In this document: piece by piece, positions 43,716 to 53,439 of the stretch
How the letters are laid out: every line of letters begins with the position of its first letter
Numbering within the stretch: position 1 is the stretch's first letter
Source of the DNA: Laspinema olomoucense D3b
GTDB lineage: Bacteria > Cyanobacteriota > Cyanobacteriia > Cyanobacteriales > Laspinemataceae
Assembly: GCF_025370785.1 (NCBI RefSeq)
Contig: NZ_JAMXFA010000039.1
Location: 1-61,097, forward strand
Reading direction: 5' to 3'
Length of the DNA: 61,097 bases
Made by a program: the position numbers and the translations under genes
The notes under the pieces: generated by a model
What the model was told of the DNA's origin: nothing
The model's input: the letters and a program-made list of their open reading frames with translations, nothing else
Database searches by the model: none

Positions 43716-45011
43716 ATGAAAATTATAACGGGAGTAAAATGTGGAGGAAATCCTTACCCCATCGGCCCAATCCGACTATACCGAAACCGGGCTTATTTGG
43801 GGTTATGTTTGGGAATTTTAGGCTTGACTTTTTCCGGGTTTAATGCTTTAACCGCCGTGGGTCAACCGGAAAATTCTGCACCACCACTGCTGCCGCCAAA
43901 TCCTTTGGAAGTGCTGATTCCCGACCCCTTAGTGCCGAATCCTCCCAAGAAAAATCAATCCTTAACCCCGGAAGAACTTCGGGAGTTAGAATTGGCTTTA
44001 AATGTTTTAGATGCAGAAGCTACCGCCGAGTTAGCGGCGGGAAATAAACCAGAAGCGTTTACGATTTGGTATCGAGAATTGCGGTTATGGCGGTATTTCG
44101 GACCCTTGCCGGAGGTGCGGGCTTTAACTCGGGTGGGGGCGACTGCCTGGGAACAATCAGAAATTACGGCACTGCAAGCAATTGATGCTAGACTCAAGGT
44201 CATTTATCAAACTTATTGTCTCAGTCCTCAAGTTTGTGAATTGCCTCTGTTACAAGCATTAGTGACGGGATTTGAAACCGTGCGATCGCGGGATTTAGCC
44301 CTAACAGTTTATCAGCAATTACTCACCGATGCACGCGATCGCAACGATGCCTCCGCAGAAGAATCCATCCTCACCAATATGGGTCGCCTCTATCTGGAAA
44401 AACTGGATTATGTCAATGCGTCAACACCCTATCAAGGATTACTCTCCTTTGCGGTACAACGACGCGATCGCCTCCAAGAATTGTCCTATCTTGAACAACT
44501 CGCTTTTATCTACACCCAGGCGAATGATTCCCCAGGGGCGATCGCCACAAGGGAACGACTGGTCACCCTTTATAATAACCCCCAAGATATTGCCAAAATC
44601 CCTCAACTTAAGCTGGCGATCGCCACAGATTATGAACGTCTCGGGCAACTGCAAACCGCGATCTCTAGCTACGAACAAGCCTATACCTTCGCCTGGACTC
44701 AACAACAATTTTACATCGCCAGCGATGCCCTAGAGCACCTCGCCCGCCTCTATACCACACTAGAACAATTTGGTGCTGCCTTAGAAGTTTATGAAGCTTT
44801 ATTAATCGTTGAGCGTCGTGCCTACAACTTATATGGGATAATGGATACTTACGATCGCCTCGGTCAACTTCATCAGCGACAAAATGCCTATCCCCAGGCC
44901 ATCCAAGCCTTTCAAAATGGATTAGAGGTGGCCAGACAACTCAAATATCAAGAGGCATATTTCACTGAACAAATTGACCGCCTCGTTCGTCGATCGCGTC
45001 CATTATTCTAA
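43716..45011 (+). CDS. Exported TPR protein
   Basis: A 431-residue protein with an N-terminal hydrophobic segment (about 27-47, AYLGLCLGILGLTFSGFNALTAV) that acts as a signal or anchor. A Pro-rich spacer (PPLLPPNPLEV…PNPPKKNQ) follows, and then TPR units across the rest (about 160-430: LAVQRRDRLQELSYLEQLAFIYTQANDSPGAIA-type). There is a 3-bp gap to the decarboxylase-type gene downstream, so the two probably form an operon. No catalytic domain is seen; it is a likely periplasmic scaffold. Confidence 0.83.
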   Translation: MKIITGVKCGGNPYPIGPIRLYRNRAYLGLCLGILGLTFSGFNALTAVGQPENSAPPLLPPNPLEVLIPDPLVPNPPKKNQSLTPEELRELELALNVLDAEATAELAAGNKPEAFTIWYRELRLWRYFGPLPEVRALTRVGATAWEQSEITALQAIDARLKVIYQTYCLSPQVCELPLLQALVTGFETVRSRDLALTVYQQLLTDARDRNDASAEESILTNMGRLYLEKLDYVNASTPYQGLLSFAVQRRDRLQELSYLEQLAFIYTQANDSPGAIATRERLVTLYNNPQDIAKIPQLKLAIATDYERLGQLQTAISSYEQAYTFAWTQQQFYIASDALEHLARLYTTLEQFGAALEVYEALLIVERRAYNLYGIMDTYDRLGQLHQRQNAYPQAIQAFQNGLEVARQLKYQEAYFTEQIDRLVRRSRPLF

Positions 45012-45014
45012 TTC

Positions 45015-46475
45015 ATGTTCCAGGATCACCGTCAAGCCCCCTTATTAGAAACCCTCGCCCGCTGTGCCCGCACACCGGACACGCCCTTCTATGCACCCGG
45101 ACACAAACGGGGGCGAGGAATTCCTCAATCTCTGAGCAATCTGTTAGGAACTTCGGTCTTTTTAGCCGATTTACCTGAACTGCCCGACCTGGATAATTTA
45201 TTTGCACCAACCGGGGCGATCGCCTCCGCCCAGGAACTTGCAGCCGATGCTTTTGGAGCCTCTCAAACCTGGTTTTTAGTTAATGGTTCCACCGCTGGAA
45301 TTATTGCCGCAATTCTGGCAACAGTGCGCCCAGGTGAAAAAATTATTCTGCCTAGAAATGTCCATCAATCTGTAATTTCTGGCTTGATTTTATCCGGGGC
45401 ATTGCCGGTTTTTATCGCCCCTGAATTTGACCCAATCTGGGGTTTAGCCCTGAGTATCACTCCCGCATCTGTCGCCGAGGCATTAGCAACCCATCCTGAT
45501 GCGAAAGCGGTGATGATGGTTTATCCCACCTATCAGGGGGTATGCGGCGATATTCAGGCGATCGCCAAGGTGACTCACCAATTTGGCATTCCCCTGTTGG
45601 TAGATGAAGCGCATGGGCCTCATTTTGCCTTTCATCCGGATTTACCTGCCCCGGCCCTAGTTGCCGGGGCAGACTTATCCGTGCAATCAATTCACAAAGT
45701 GCTCGGGGCGATGACTCAGGCATCGATGCTGCATATCCAAGGCGATCGCATTGATGTCAATCGATTAAGTCAAAGTTTGCAGTTGATGCAATCCACCAGT
45801 CCCAGTTATTTACTCCTGGCGTCCTTAGATGCAGCAAGGCAACAAATGGCGCTACAAGGTCCAGAATTGATGACCCAAACCCTGGCCCTAGGCAGTCGCG
45901 CCCGGGAGGAAATTGCCCAAATCCCCGGGTTAGCGGTGTTAACGCCGCCTGAACCGAGAATTCCGGGATTTGTAGCAGGCGATCGCACCCGTCTGACGGT
46001 GGGGGTTTGGGAGTGGGGACTGAGTGGGTATGAAGTCGATGAAATGCTTCAGGAACGGTTTGGGGTCACCTGTGAGTTACCGTCCCCAGACCATTTAACC
46101 TTTATTATCAGCTTGGGGAACACCTCGGCAGATATTGACCAACTCGTCCAAGGTTTCTCGACCCTCTCCCAGGATTATTGCCACAACCGGCGATCGGTTT
46201 CCCTTCACCCTCTCCCGCCCTCTCCTGCCCTTTCCCTATGTCCGAGGGATGCGTTTTTCGCGCTTGTGGAAGCAATCCCCATTACCGAGGCGATCGCGAG
46301 GGTCAGTGCTGAGTTAGTATGTCCATATCCCCCGGGAATCCCAATTTTGATGCCCTCCGAGGTGATTACCTTAGAGGCAGTCGCCTATTTGCAACAAGTG
46401 CTCGCCCAGGGAGGTATCCTCACTGGATGTAGCGATCGCACTCTAACCACCCTTAAAGTGGTTAAAACTGGATAA
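45015..46475 (+). CDS. Orn/Lys/Arg decarboxylase-type PLP enzyme
   Basis: This 486-residue fold-type I PLP enzyme has PFYAPGHKRG near 24-33 and FLVNGSTAGIIAAI near 87-100. PRNVHQSV, LLVDEAHGPH (195-204) and SIHKVLGAMTQ with the PLP-binding Lys228 follow. The family decarboxylates ornithine, lysine or arginine; cyanobacterial members of this size are often called arginine decarboxylase-like, and the substrate here is not determined. The N-terminal wing domain of the large bacterial enzymes is absent. It sits 3 bp after the TPR gene. About 20 residues near residue 400 are Pro/Ser-rich, an insertion relative to the core. Confidence 0.88.
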   Translation: MFQDHRQAPLLETLARCARTPDTPFYAPGHKRGRGIPQSLSNLLGTSVFLADLPELPDLDNLFAPTGAIASAQELAADAFGASQTWFLVNGSTAGIIAAILATVRPGEKIILPRNVHQSVISGLILSGALPVFIAPEFDPIWGLALSITPASVAEALATHPDAKAVMMVYPTYQGVCGDIQAIAKVTHQFGIPLLVDEAHGPHFAFHPDLPAPALVAGADLSVQSIHKVLGAMTQASMLHIQGDRIDVNRLSQSLQLMQSTSPSYLLLASLDAARQQMALQGPELMTQTLALGSRAREEIAQIPGLAVLTPPEPRIPGFVAGDRTRLTVGVWEWGLSGYEVDEMLQERFGVTCELPSPDHLTFIISLGNTSADIDQLVQGFSTLSQDYCHNRRSVSLHPLPPSPALSLCPRDAFFALVEAIPITEAIARVSAELVCPYPPGIPILMPSEVITLEAVAYLQQVLAQGGILTGCSDRTLTTLKVVKTG

Positions 46476-46783
46476 CCTGGATAGAAATAATCCAAAAATC
46501 GGTTAAACCTATTCCGATTTAATTTCTCATTTAATCCGATAATTTATAAATTTAGCCTGCTTTCAGGATTATTTTAATTAAAATTATTGGGGTTAACAAT
46601 TCCTGATTGTTAAGACGAGTAGGTTGGGCAATGCCCACATGACTTACGGTGGGCATTGCCCAACCTACAATTGGTTATTTTTTAAATCAATGATTTAGGG
46701 CTTGAGATTAATTTAAAAATTAGATTAAACAAACTGCAAATTTCCATTAAAATTATCCATAAGATTTTGAAATAAATATTATT
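46476..46783. other. Intergenic stretch with a perfect palindrome
   Basis: These 308 AT-rich bp have no coding sequence. The inverted repeat at 46619-46668 is the only structure. Confidence 0.55.
46619..46668. repeat. Perfect 20-bp inverted repeat
   Basis: GTAGGTTGGGCAATGCCCAC (46619-46638) is exactly complementary to GTGGGCATTGCCCAACCTAC (46649-46668) around 10 bases. A stem this perfect is typical of dispersed palindromes. It also lies downstream of the decarboxylase gene and may end its transcript, but no T-run follows directly. Confidence 0.7.
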
Positions 46784-47386
46784 ATGAATTCTGGAATTTG
46801 GCCTTATATTACCCCGGGTATTGCGGATGATTTATTCGAGAGGTTGCCGGGAATTCCGATGAGCAAACGGGAAACCAGATTGCTCTTACTCTCCCACCTG
46901 CGTCTGCAATCCGAATCAGTCTTATGGGATATCGGGGCAGGAACAGGAACCATCCCAGTAGAAGCAGGATTACTCTGTCCGAACGGGCGGATTTTAGCCG
47001 TAGAACGAGATGAGGAAGTGGCGGCATTAATTCGGGCCAACTGCGATCGCTTCGGGGTTCAAAATGTAGAAGTCATCGAAGGCAGTGCGCCGGAATGTCT
47101 GGCCCAGTTACCCCATGCCCCGAATCGCGTCTGTATTGAAGGAGGACGTCCCATTAAAACCATCTTAGAAAAAGTCTGGTCCTACTTACTCCCCGAAGGG
47201 CGAGTTGTTGCCACTGCCGCGAGTCTGGAAAATCTCTATGCCATTTCTGAAAGCTTTGCTGAGTTACAAGTGCGCAATGTGGAGGTGGTCCAGTCCTCCT
47301 TCAACCGCTTAGAAGGAAGGGGAACTCATCAAAGTTTTGTGGCGGTTGACCCCATCTTTATTCTGAGTGGTGAAAAGCTCGATTAA
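46784..47386 (+). CDS. cbiT: Precorrin-6Y C5,15-methyltransferase, CbiT subunit
   Basis: This 200-residue SAM-dependent methyltransferase of the CbiT family has motif I VLWDIGAGTGTIPVEAG (residues about 45-61), motif II ILAVERDEEVAALIRAN, and VCIEGGRPIKTILEKVW and VVATAASLENL near the C-terminus. The start GIWPYITPGIADDLFERLPGIPMSKRETR is the usual CbiT N-terminus. It methylates and decarboxylates precorrin-6/7-type intermediates at C15 in cobalamin synthesis. The CbiE partner is not here. It is followed by cdsA in the same direction about 200 bp away. Confidence 0.93.
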   Translation: MNSGIWPYITPGIADDLFERLPGIPMSKRETRLLLLSHLRLQSESVLWDIGAGTGTIPVEAGLLCPNGRILAVERDEEVAALIRANCDRFGVQNVEVIEGSAPECLAQLPHAPNRVCIEGGRPIKTILEKVWSYLLPEGRVVATAASLENLYAISESFAELQVRNVEVVQSSFNRLEGRGTHQSFVAVDPIFILSGEKLD

Positions 47387-47586
47387 GATTCAGCCCAGTT
47401 TACCAGATTCTCTTGAATTAGACCTCTTGCAGAATGACAAACAGATGACCCCATCCCCCCGGGAACCAGCGGTACAGTTTTGTGGGTGGGTTCCGTAATA
47501 TCAGGAAACGCTGACAAGACCGAGGCGTTTTTCAATGATGCAAGAAATCTATTTGGCTAATACTAGATTAACTATAAAATTGTTCT

Positions 47587-48492
47587 ATGCCTTTGTCTCG
47601 AATTCTCAGTACCATTGTTGCTCTAATCCTAGTGCTAGGTACGACCTTCCTAGGAGGTTGGTACTTTACGGTCGGTTTCTCCATTCTGGTCTATCTTGCT
47701 CATTGGGAATACTTGGAACTTGTCCGGGCTAAAGGGATTTACCCCGCCGCAAAAACGAGTTTATTTCTAAGTCTGGCCTTGGTCGTGCTTTCCACCCAAA
47801 ATTCCCAGTTGACCGATGCCCTCTTGCCGATCGCCGGAACCTGTATTTGTTTCTATCTGCTGTTTAAGCCGAAAATGGCAACGATCGCCGATTTAGCCGC
47901 CTCCATTCTCGGCCTATTTTATATCGGTTATTTACCTAGTTTTTGGTTGCGCTTACGCACTCTAGGGTCTGAGGCGGCCAGTAATCTCCCCTTGGGTGGC
48001 TATTGGCCCCAAACCTGGCCTGATTTTTCAGACCTCCCCACCGGGTTGAGTGTCACTTTGCTGTCGTTTATTTGTATTTCTATGGCCGATTCTGCCGCTT
48101 ATGTCGGTGGCAAGTGGTTGGGACGGACTCATTTTTCCGATATCAGTCCCAAAAAGACCGTGGAAGGGGCAGTATTTGGAATCCTCGGCAGTGTGATTTT
48201 GGCAACTCTCGGGGCGAAGTATCTCAATTGGCCCTTCTGGGGAGGGACTGGGGTGGCATTTGGGTTACTACTCGGGATTGCCAGCTTGATGGGAGATTTA
48301 ATCGAATCCCTGATGAAGCGCGATGCAGGAGTGAAAGATTCCGGTAAGCTGATTCCGGGTCACGGGGGAATCCTAGACCGGGTGGATAGTTATATTTTTA
48401 CCGCTCCTTTTGTTTATTACTTTATTACCCTGTTGTTGCCATTGCTCTTGCAATGGATCGAGTTTTCTTCGGCAGTAAGCGGGTCCTCCTGA
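47587..48492 (+). CDS. cdsA: Phosphatidate cytidylyltransferase
   Basis: This 301-residue membrane enzyme with about eight helices makes CDP-diacylglycerol from phosphatidate and CTP, the entry to phosphatidylglycerol synthesis. The family signature is intact near the C-terminus: [28 protein letters not shown], with the conserved K-D, HGG and DR positions. [17 protein letters not shown] and [12 protein letters not shown] precede it. The start ATG at 47587 begins [16 protein letters not shown], a normal N-terminal helix. The preceding gene is cbiT. Confidence 0.93.
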   Translation: MPLSRILSTIVALILVLGTTFLGGWYFTVGFSILVYLAHWEYLELVRAKGIYPAAKTSLFLSLALVVLSTQNSQLTDALLPIAGTCICFYLLFKPKMATIADLAASILGLFYIGYLPSFWLRLRTLGSEAASNLPLGGYWPQTWPDFSDLPTGLSVTLLSFICISMADSAAYVGGKWLGRTHFSDISPKKTVEGAVFGILGSVILATLGAKYLNWPFWGGTGVAFGLLLGIASLMGDLIESLMKRDAGVKDSGKLIPGHGGILDRVDSYIFTAPFVYYFITLLLPLLLQWIEFSSAVSGSS

Positions 48493-48503
48493 TGCCGAAC
48501 CCG

Positions 48504-49298
48504 TTAAGGCAGAACCGTTAGTTCCCCCTGACAGATTAGCCCGCTTTCGGTGAACGAGAGCTCGGAAATAGCCACATCGGACCCTAGGGGTAAGATAACG
48601 GTTTCTAATGGGATTACCGCTGAGTCTGAAAGAATTTGAATCGTGGGATTGAGAAAGTGCAATTTTGAGGGGTTAGCTAGTTGCAACCGGGTTTCCAGGA
48701 GAAAGGGTTGCGCTGCTTGGGAAGGGGGGTGGAAACTTCCTTGGAAGATGAGGGTTTCGTCCGAGGAAAGGATTGCAGCGCCCTGCCAGGTGAGGGTCGG
48801 TTCTGAGTTCCAAAAGAGGGCAGCGGCGAAGAGGGGGAAGAATAAGGGAGTGAAGGCATCGGCAATCAAGGGCGATCGCATGGAGGCATTGAGATCTGCT
48901 TCTGTCAGATGTAACCGGGCCACCACGGGAACCGGGTCCTGAAGGCGCAAGGATTTCCCGCGCATGATGTCCATCAGATTGACCTGAATGCCAGTCCCCT
49001 GGACCTCTAGGGTACTCAGATGCAGACCTTGATAGATGACACCGGACCCGGATAGAGAAACCTGGGGAATCACCCCTTGGAGGATTTGGCGATCGCCTCC
49101 GTTAATCTGCACCTCTAATTCGCCGACGGATTCCACCTGCGATCGCAACCACAATTGCACCGCCCTGGAGAGGACCCAACCGATGCGCGACTGAGAGGGA
49201 GGGATGGGAAAAGTCACGGGTAAACCCTCTTGGGTTGGGGATAATTCCAGGCGATCGCTGGACACAGAAGCTAATTTTATAATTTCTTTTTCGCGCAT
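48504..49298 (-). CDS. DUF2993 (LmeA-like) protein
   Basis: This 264-residue protein has two or three beta-rich halves typical of DUF2993: RIGWVLSRAVQLWLRSQVESVGELEVQINGGDRQILQGVIPQVSL followed by VIYQGLHLSTLEVQGTGI and LTEADLNASMRSPLI. The mycobacterial member LmeA is a lipid-binding periplasmic protein. No signal peptide is seen here, so it may be cytoplasmic or thylakoid-associated. The start at 49298 (MREKEIIKLASV) is preferred over the longer frame to 49394. It converges with cdsA, 11 bp apart. Confidence 0.82.
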   Translation of the reverse strand: MREKEIIKLASVSSDRLELSPTQEGLPVTFPIPPSQSRIGWVLSRAVQLWLRSQVESVGELEVQINGGDRQILQGVIPQVSLSGSGVIYQGLHLSTLEVQGTGIQVNLMDIMRGKSLRLQDPVPVVARLHLTEADLNASMRSPLIADAFTPLFFPLFAAALFWNSEPTLTWQGAAILSSDETLIFQGSFHPPSQAAQPFLLETRLQLANPSKLHFLNPTIQILSDSAVIPLETVILPLGSDVAISELSFTESGLICQGELTVLP

Positions 49299-49565
49299 AA
49301 ATATTCTCAATGTAATTCCCCAGGCGCAACGCCTTACAATCAGGGAGGTCAGCGAGCATCCGTAAAATCTTGGGGCATCCAGCAGCACCCACAACCGGAC
49401 GGATGGGGCATTTGAGTGGTTCTAACCCCTAGTTTTCCGTTGTGACCGCTTGTATTCTCCCCGATCCTGTAATATTTGTACATAGTTCAGTCTGGCAGTT
49501 TGCCCGGTGGACTCAACCTCTAAAAACTGTTAGAAAAAAAGCGAGAACGCGCAGCCGTCCAAAAC

Positions 49566-50360
49566 ATGGATGCTAGACTGCAAAAAATCCTATCTGAGTG
49601 GGGCATTGCCTCACGCCGTCAAGCTGAAAAAATGATTGAACAGGGACGGGTCCAAGTGAATGGCGAAATTGCCCAAATGGGGCAGAAAGCCGACCCTCAA
49701 CGCGATCGCATCCAAGTCGATGGCATCCCCATCAACCCCGGCGATCGTCCCAGTCCCCTTTACTTGTTGTTAAACAAACCCACCGGCGTTGTTTCCACCT
49801 GCGCCGATCCCCAAGGTCGCACCACCGTGCTCGATCTCCTCCCTGCTGATTTACGACAAGAGAAAGGTCTTCATCCCGTTGGACGGTTAGATTTTGACTC
49901 CACAGGAGCATTACTGCTGACCAATGACGGCGAACTGACCTTCCAACTCACCCATCCCCGGCATAGCATTCCCAAAACCTACCATGTAACCGTTGCCGGA
50001 GAACCTCGGGAATCCACCTTGGAAGCATGGCGTCGTGGTGTCGTCCTAGACGGCAAAAAAACCCGACCCGCTTCGGTGCGCATCCTCGATCGCCGAGATC
50101 CCGCCCAAACTCAGCTCGAAGTGATTCTCTGTGAAGGCAGAAATCGCCAAATTCGCCGGGTTGCTGAGTTGTTAGGATACCCGGTCATCCACTTACACCG
50201 CACCGCCATCGGCTCGATTCATCTTAACCCACCCGGGGAAGCTCCCTTGCCCCACGGCTACTACCGCCCCTTGAACCCCTCTGAGATATGTTTCTTACAA
50301 AGTCAAGTCTCCCTAAACTCCGTAAATTTGCCAGCAGATACTCAGGAACCGGCCCTATGA
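49566..50360 (+). CDS. RsuA/RluB-family pseudouridine synthase
   Basis: This 264-residue enzyme has an N-terminal S4 RNA-binding domain (about 2-60; RLQKILSEWGIASRRQAEKMIEQGRVQVNG). The RsuA/RluB catalytic domain follows, with catalytic Asp in VGRLDFDSTGALLLTNDG (about 102-119), PKTYHVTV, and EGRNRQIRR near the end. It isomerises a specific uridine of ribosomal RNA (RluB-type 23S U or RsuA-type 16S U). The last 4 bases overlap the start of the RodZ-like gene (ATGA), so translation is coupled. Confidence 0.93.
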   Translation: MDARLQKILSEWGIASRRQAEKMIEQGRVQVNGEIAQMGQKADPQRDRIQVDGIPINPGDRPSPLYLLLNKPTGVVSTCADPQGRTTVLDLLPADLRQEKGLHPVGRLDFDSTGALLLTNDGELTFQLTHPRHSIPKTYHVTVAGEPRESTLEAWRRGVVLDGKKTRPASVRILDRRDPAQTQLEVILCEGRNRQIRRVAELLGYPVIHLHRTAIGSIHLNPPGEAPLPHGYYRPLNPSEICFLQSQVSLNSVNLPADTQEPAL

Positions 50361-51151
50361 AGAAGCCTAAACCTAAAGCCATCCTGAAACCACGGCAGGA
50401 TCCATCGGTCAAGCTGGCCGAGATGGGTGCTTACTTACGGCAAGTGCGGGAGTCTCAGTCGATGACCCTTGAACAAGTCGCCGCGAAAACGATGATTCGA
50501 GTTAGTCTGCTGCGATCGATTGAAGAAGGGCAACTTTATAAGCTCCCCGAACCTATTTATGTTCAGGGTTTTCTCTTGCGGTTTGCTGAAGCCCTGGGTT
50601 TAAATGGCGTTGAGTTTGCTAAAACCTTTCCCATCATTTCGACCTGGCGAAAGCAGAAAATAGCCCAGTGGTATTTACCCATACCTAGAGTGCGACCGAT
50701 TCATCTGTACCTGATTTATATCCTGATGATTATTGGAGCAGTCACCGGGTTATCTGGATTTGTCGAAACTACGGCGATGCCAAAATCCACCGGACAGGCA
50801 CAGGAAACGACTGACGCTGTAGGGAGTTCTGAATCCGCCACGGCTAAAAAACCCACTAACCCAACTCCCGCCTCTCAAACCCGTGGGACCAGTCAGTCCA
50901 ATTCCGACGCCCCGGTCAGGGTTGGATTGATTGTTCAGGACAGTTCCTGGGTTCAAATTATCGCTGACGGTAAAACTGCCTTTGAAGGCACGTTACAACA
51001 AGGAACGGAACGCAGTTGGGAAGCAAAAAAACAACTGGTTATCCTAGCGGGCAATGCCGGTGGGGTACTCATGGCTGTCAATAACAAGCAAGCCAAACTC
51101 ATGGGTAAACCTGGGGTTGCCGAAGAGGTGATTGTGCAGGCAGAACCCTAA
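50357..51151 (+). CDS. RodZ-like HTH membrane protein
   Basis: This 264-residue protein has a basic start (MKKPKPKAILKPRQ). A cytoplasmic HTH_25 domain (about 20-95; LAEMGAYLRQVRESQSMTLEQVAAKTMIRVSLLRSIEEGQ) follows, with PEPIYVQGFLLRFAEALGL after it. One helix lies at about 114-133. A Ser/Thr/Pro linker then leads to a DUF4115-type domain (about 190-262; VGLIVQDSSWVQIIADGKTAFEGTLQQGTERSWEAK). This is the layout of RodZ, which links MreB to the cell wall machinery. It overlaps the pseudouridine synthase by 4 bp, a pairing I recall from other cyanobacteria. Confidence 0.85.
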   Translation: MKKPKPKAILKPRQDPSVKLAEMGAYLRQVRESQSMTLEQVAAKTMIRVSLLRSIEEGQLYKLPEPIYVQGFLLRFAEALGLNGVEFAKTFPIISTWRKQKIAQWYLPIPRVRPIHLYLIYILMIIGAVTGLSGFVETTAMPKSTGQAQETTDAVGSSESATAKKPTNPTPASQTRGTSQSNSDAPVRVGLIVQDSSWVQIIADGKTAFEGTLQQGTERSWEAKKQLVILAGNAGGVLMAVNNKQAKLMGKPGVAEEVIVQAEP

Positions 51152-51172
51152 AGAGTCGGTACAGTAAGGATT

Positions 51173-51248
51173 AGAAACCGGGTTTCTTCAGAAAATTTGT
51201 TGCAAAAAAGTAACAAATCTCGGCGAGGAACCCGGTTTCTTGTTTTTT
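51173..51248 (+). terminator. Terminator-like hairpin built from a dispersed repeat
   Basis: AGAAACCGGGTT (51173-51184) pairs with AACCCGGTTTCT (51229-51240), followed by TGTTTTTT. An inner stem (ATTTGTT…AACAAAT) lies inside. The arms match the repeat at 34657-34671. It follows the RodZ-like gene and precedes malQ on the opposite strand. Confidence 0.7.
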
Positions 51249-51319
51249 GGAGTTAAAACTGTAGCCAGTCCTAGAGGGTCGGGACGGGATTGGTTCCCAA
51301 GCCTTACTATTTCAAGGCC

Positions 51320-52825
51320 CTAGTATCGTCTGCGACCATAGGTTTCCGTGAGCATTTTCAGGCGATCGCGCAGGTCCCAAGTCAGCACTTCCCCGCGATA
51401 ACGCCACCCCCAATTCCCTTCCGCCAATCCAGGGGTATTCATCCGCGCATCGCTGCCTAGTCCCAACAAATCCTGCAAGGGAATCAGGGCTTGATTCGCC
51501 ACGGAAGACAATGCTTGTCGAATCAGTTGCCAGTGAATGCCTTCCTCGGAAACGGGTCCTAAATAGGATAAAACACCCCACCGTTCATGGTCCGATAGTT
51601 TTTCAAACCATCCCACCGTCGTATCATTATCGTGAGTCCCGGTATAAACCACACAGTTGCGCGAGTAATAGTTAATCGGTAAATAGGGATTCCCCGGTCC
51701 CGATCCAAAGGCAAAGTGTAAAATTTTCATCCCTGGAAACTCGAACTCGTCTCGTAGCGCTTCCACTTCTGGAGTAATCACGCCTAAATCTTCCGCAATA
51801 ATCGGCAGGCTACCTAAGCGTTCTTCCACGGTCTTCAGTAAGGCCGAACCGGGTGCCGCAATCCACTTTCCGTTCATGGCGGTGGTTTCCCCTTGGCGCA
51901 CGCACCAGAAGGACTCTAGGCCCCGGAAATGGTCGATGCGAATGATATCCACATAACTCAGCATGGATTGGAAGCGCTTGACCCACCAATCAAAATTTTG
52001 TTTTTCCAGGCGCTTCCACAGGTAGACCGGGTTACCCCACAATTGCCCCGTTGCACTGAAATAATCGGGCGGGACTCCGGCCATTCCTGCCGGTTCTCCT
52101 GTTTTGACGTCCAGACAAAAAATGTCTGGATTAGCCCAAACATCGGCGCTATCGTGAGCGACATAGATGGGAATATCTCCGATAATTTGGATGCCTCGTT
52201 CGTTGGCGTAGCGTTTGAGGTCGGACCACTGCCGGAAAAATTGATATTGCAGGAATTTTTGGAAAAAGATTTCTCCGGTTAACTGTCGCCCCCATTTGTC
52301 TAAGGCTTCGGGTTCCCGCTTGGCAATGTCAGGTTCCCACTGATACCAGCTTTTGCCATCCATTGCGCCTTTAATCGCCATGAATAAGGCATAATCATCA
52401 AGCCAATAGGCTTTGTCATGACAAAATTCTTGAAATTCCTGTTGTTGCTGGGGAGAAGCCTGGGCTTTGAAGGTTTGGCAGGCTTGTTGTAATAGGGGCA
52501 TTTTGATGGCGATCGCTTGGTCAAAATCGACCCAATCTGCGGGAAACTCGGGCAGGTGATTAAAGTCCCAGTCTGCCAGCAGTTGGTCATCCCGCAGGCG
52601 ATCGGGACTAATCAACATCGGGTTTCCTGCCATCGCGGAATAGGACAAATAGGGAGAATTGCCAAACCCCGTAGGTCCTAGCGGCAAAATCTGCCAGTAA
52701 AGTTGGTAACTCTCTGCTAAAAAGTCAACGAAGCGATAAGCAGCTTCGCCAAGGTCACCGATACCAAACCGACTGGGAAATGAAGTGGGGTGGAGTAGAA
52801 TACCGCTAGATCTGGGGAAGGGCAT
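51320..52825 (-). CDS. malQ: 4-alpha-glucanotransferase (amylomaltase)
   Basis: This 501-residue GH77 enzyme has an N-terminal SSGILLHPTSFPSRFGIGDLG start, then QILPLGPTGFGNSPY and DIPIYVAHDSADVWANP. The nucleophile Asp is in IIRIDHFRGLESFW and the acid/base Glu in LPIIAEDLGVIT. FHTHDND-like GTHDNDTTVGWF follows. It transfers maltosyl or longer glucans between maltodextrins during glycogen breakdown. The start at 52825 (MPFPRSSGILLHP) fits the family; the open frame runs to 52915. Together with the GH13 enzyme at 35151 it covers maltodextrin use in this window. Confidence 0.94.
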   Translation of the reverse strand: MPFPRSSGILLHPTSFPSRFGIGDLGEAAYRFVDFLAESYQLYWQILPLGPTGFGNSPYLSYSAMAGNPMLISPDRLRDDQLLADWDFNHLPEFPADWVDFDQAIAIKMPLLQQACQTFKAQASPQQQQEFQEFCHDKAYWLDDYALFMAIKGAMDGKSWYQWEPDIAKREPEALDKWGRQLTGEIFFQKFLQYQFFRQWSDLKRYANERGIQIIGDIPIYVAHDSADVWANPDIFCLDVKTGEPAGMAGVPPDYFSATGQLWGNPVYLWKRLEKQNFDWWVKRFQSMLSYVDIIRIDHFRGLESFWCVRQGETTAMNGKWIAAPGSALLKTVEERLGSLPIIAEDLGVITPEVEALRDEFEFPGMKILHFAFGSGPGNPYLPINYYSRNCVVYTGTHDNDTTVGWFEKLSDHERWGVLSYLGPVSEEGIHWQLIRQALSSVANQALIPLQDLLGLGSDARMNTPGLAEGNWGWRYRGEVLTWDLRDRLKMLTETYGRRRY

Positions 52826-53010
52826 GGTGTATGTACCACTGGAAAATAACTTAAGCGTGGTTGCCCAATAGTTCACTGGGCTACCGACTCTCAACTTTAT
52901 CACGGGACGGGTCACGAGATCGCGGCGATCGCCCGGTTGAAACTCGATTACAAATCAGCCCGTATCCCCGCTAACAGCCATTCTAAACCTATCAACTTTA
53001 AAATCTAGCT

Positions 53011-53439
53011 ATGACTTATCGCAATCCCACTCCGACTGTTGACATCATTATTGAGCTAGGCGATCGCCCGGGTCGTCCCATTATCCTGATCGAGCGTCGC
53101 AATGAGCCTTTGGGTTGGGCACTTCCCGGTGGTTTTGTCGATTATGGGGAATCTGTAGAAACTGCGGCGATCCGTGAGGCGAAAGAAGAAATCGGTTTAG
53201 ATGTCGAACTCATCGAACAATTTCATGTTTATTCTGACCCCAATCGGGATCCGCGTCAGCATACTTTAAGTGTCGTTTTTTTAGCAATGGCGACGGGGGA
53301 ACCCCAAGCGGCAGATGATGCCAAAAATTTAGAGTGTTTTGAGTTTTGGCGCATTCCCACAAATCTTTGTTTTGACCACGATCGCATCCTTAAGGATTAT
53401 GGGCGCTATCGAAACTATGGGATCAGACCCCGGATTTAA
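53011..53439 (+). CDS. Nudix hydrolase
   Basis: This 142-residue protein carries the complete Nudix box, [24 protein letters not shown] (residues about 40-63), i.e. G-x5-E-x7-REU-x-EE-x-GU. The N-terminal part [31 protein letters not shown] and C-terminal [11 protein letters not shown] complete a compact single-domain enzyme. It hydrolyses nucleoside-diphosphate-linked substrates with metal; ADP-ribose or NADH types look similar, and the substrate is not determined. A dispersed hairpin repeat just past the stop (53477-53525) may terminate it. Confidence 0.92.
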   Translation: MTYRNPTPTVDIIIELGDRPGRPIILIERRNEPLGWALPGGFVDYGESVETAAIREAKEEIGLDVELIEQFHVYSDPNRDPRQHTLSVVFLAMATGEPQAADDAKNLECFEFWRIPTNLCFDHDRILKDYGRYRNYGIRPRI

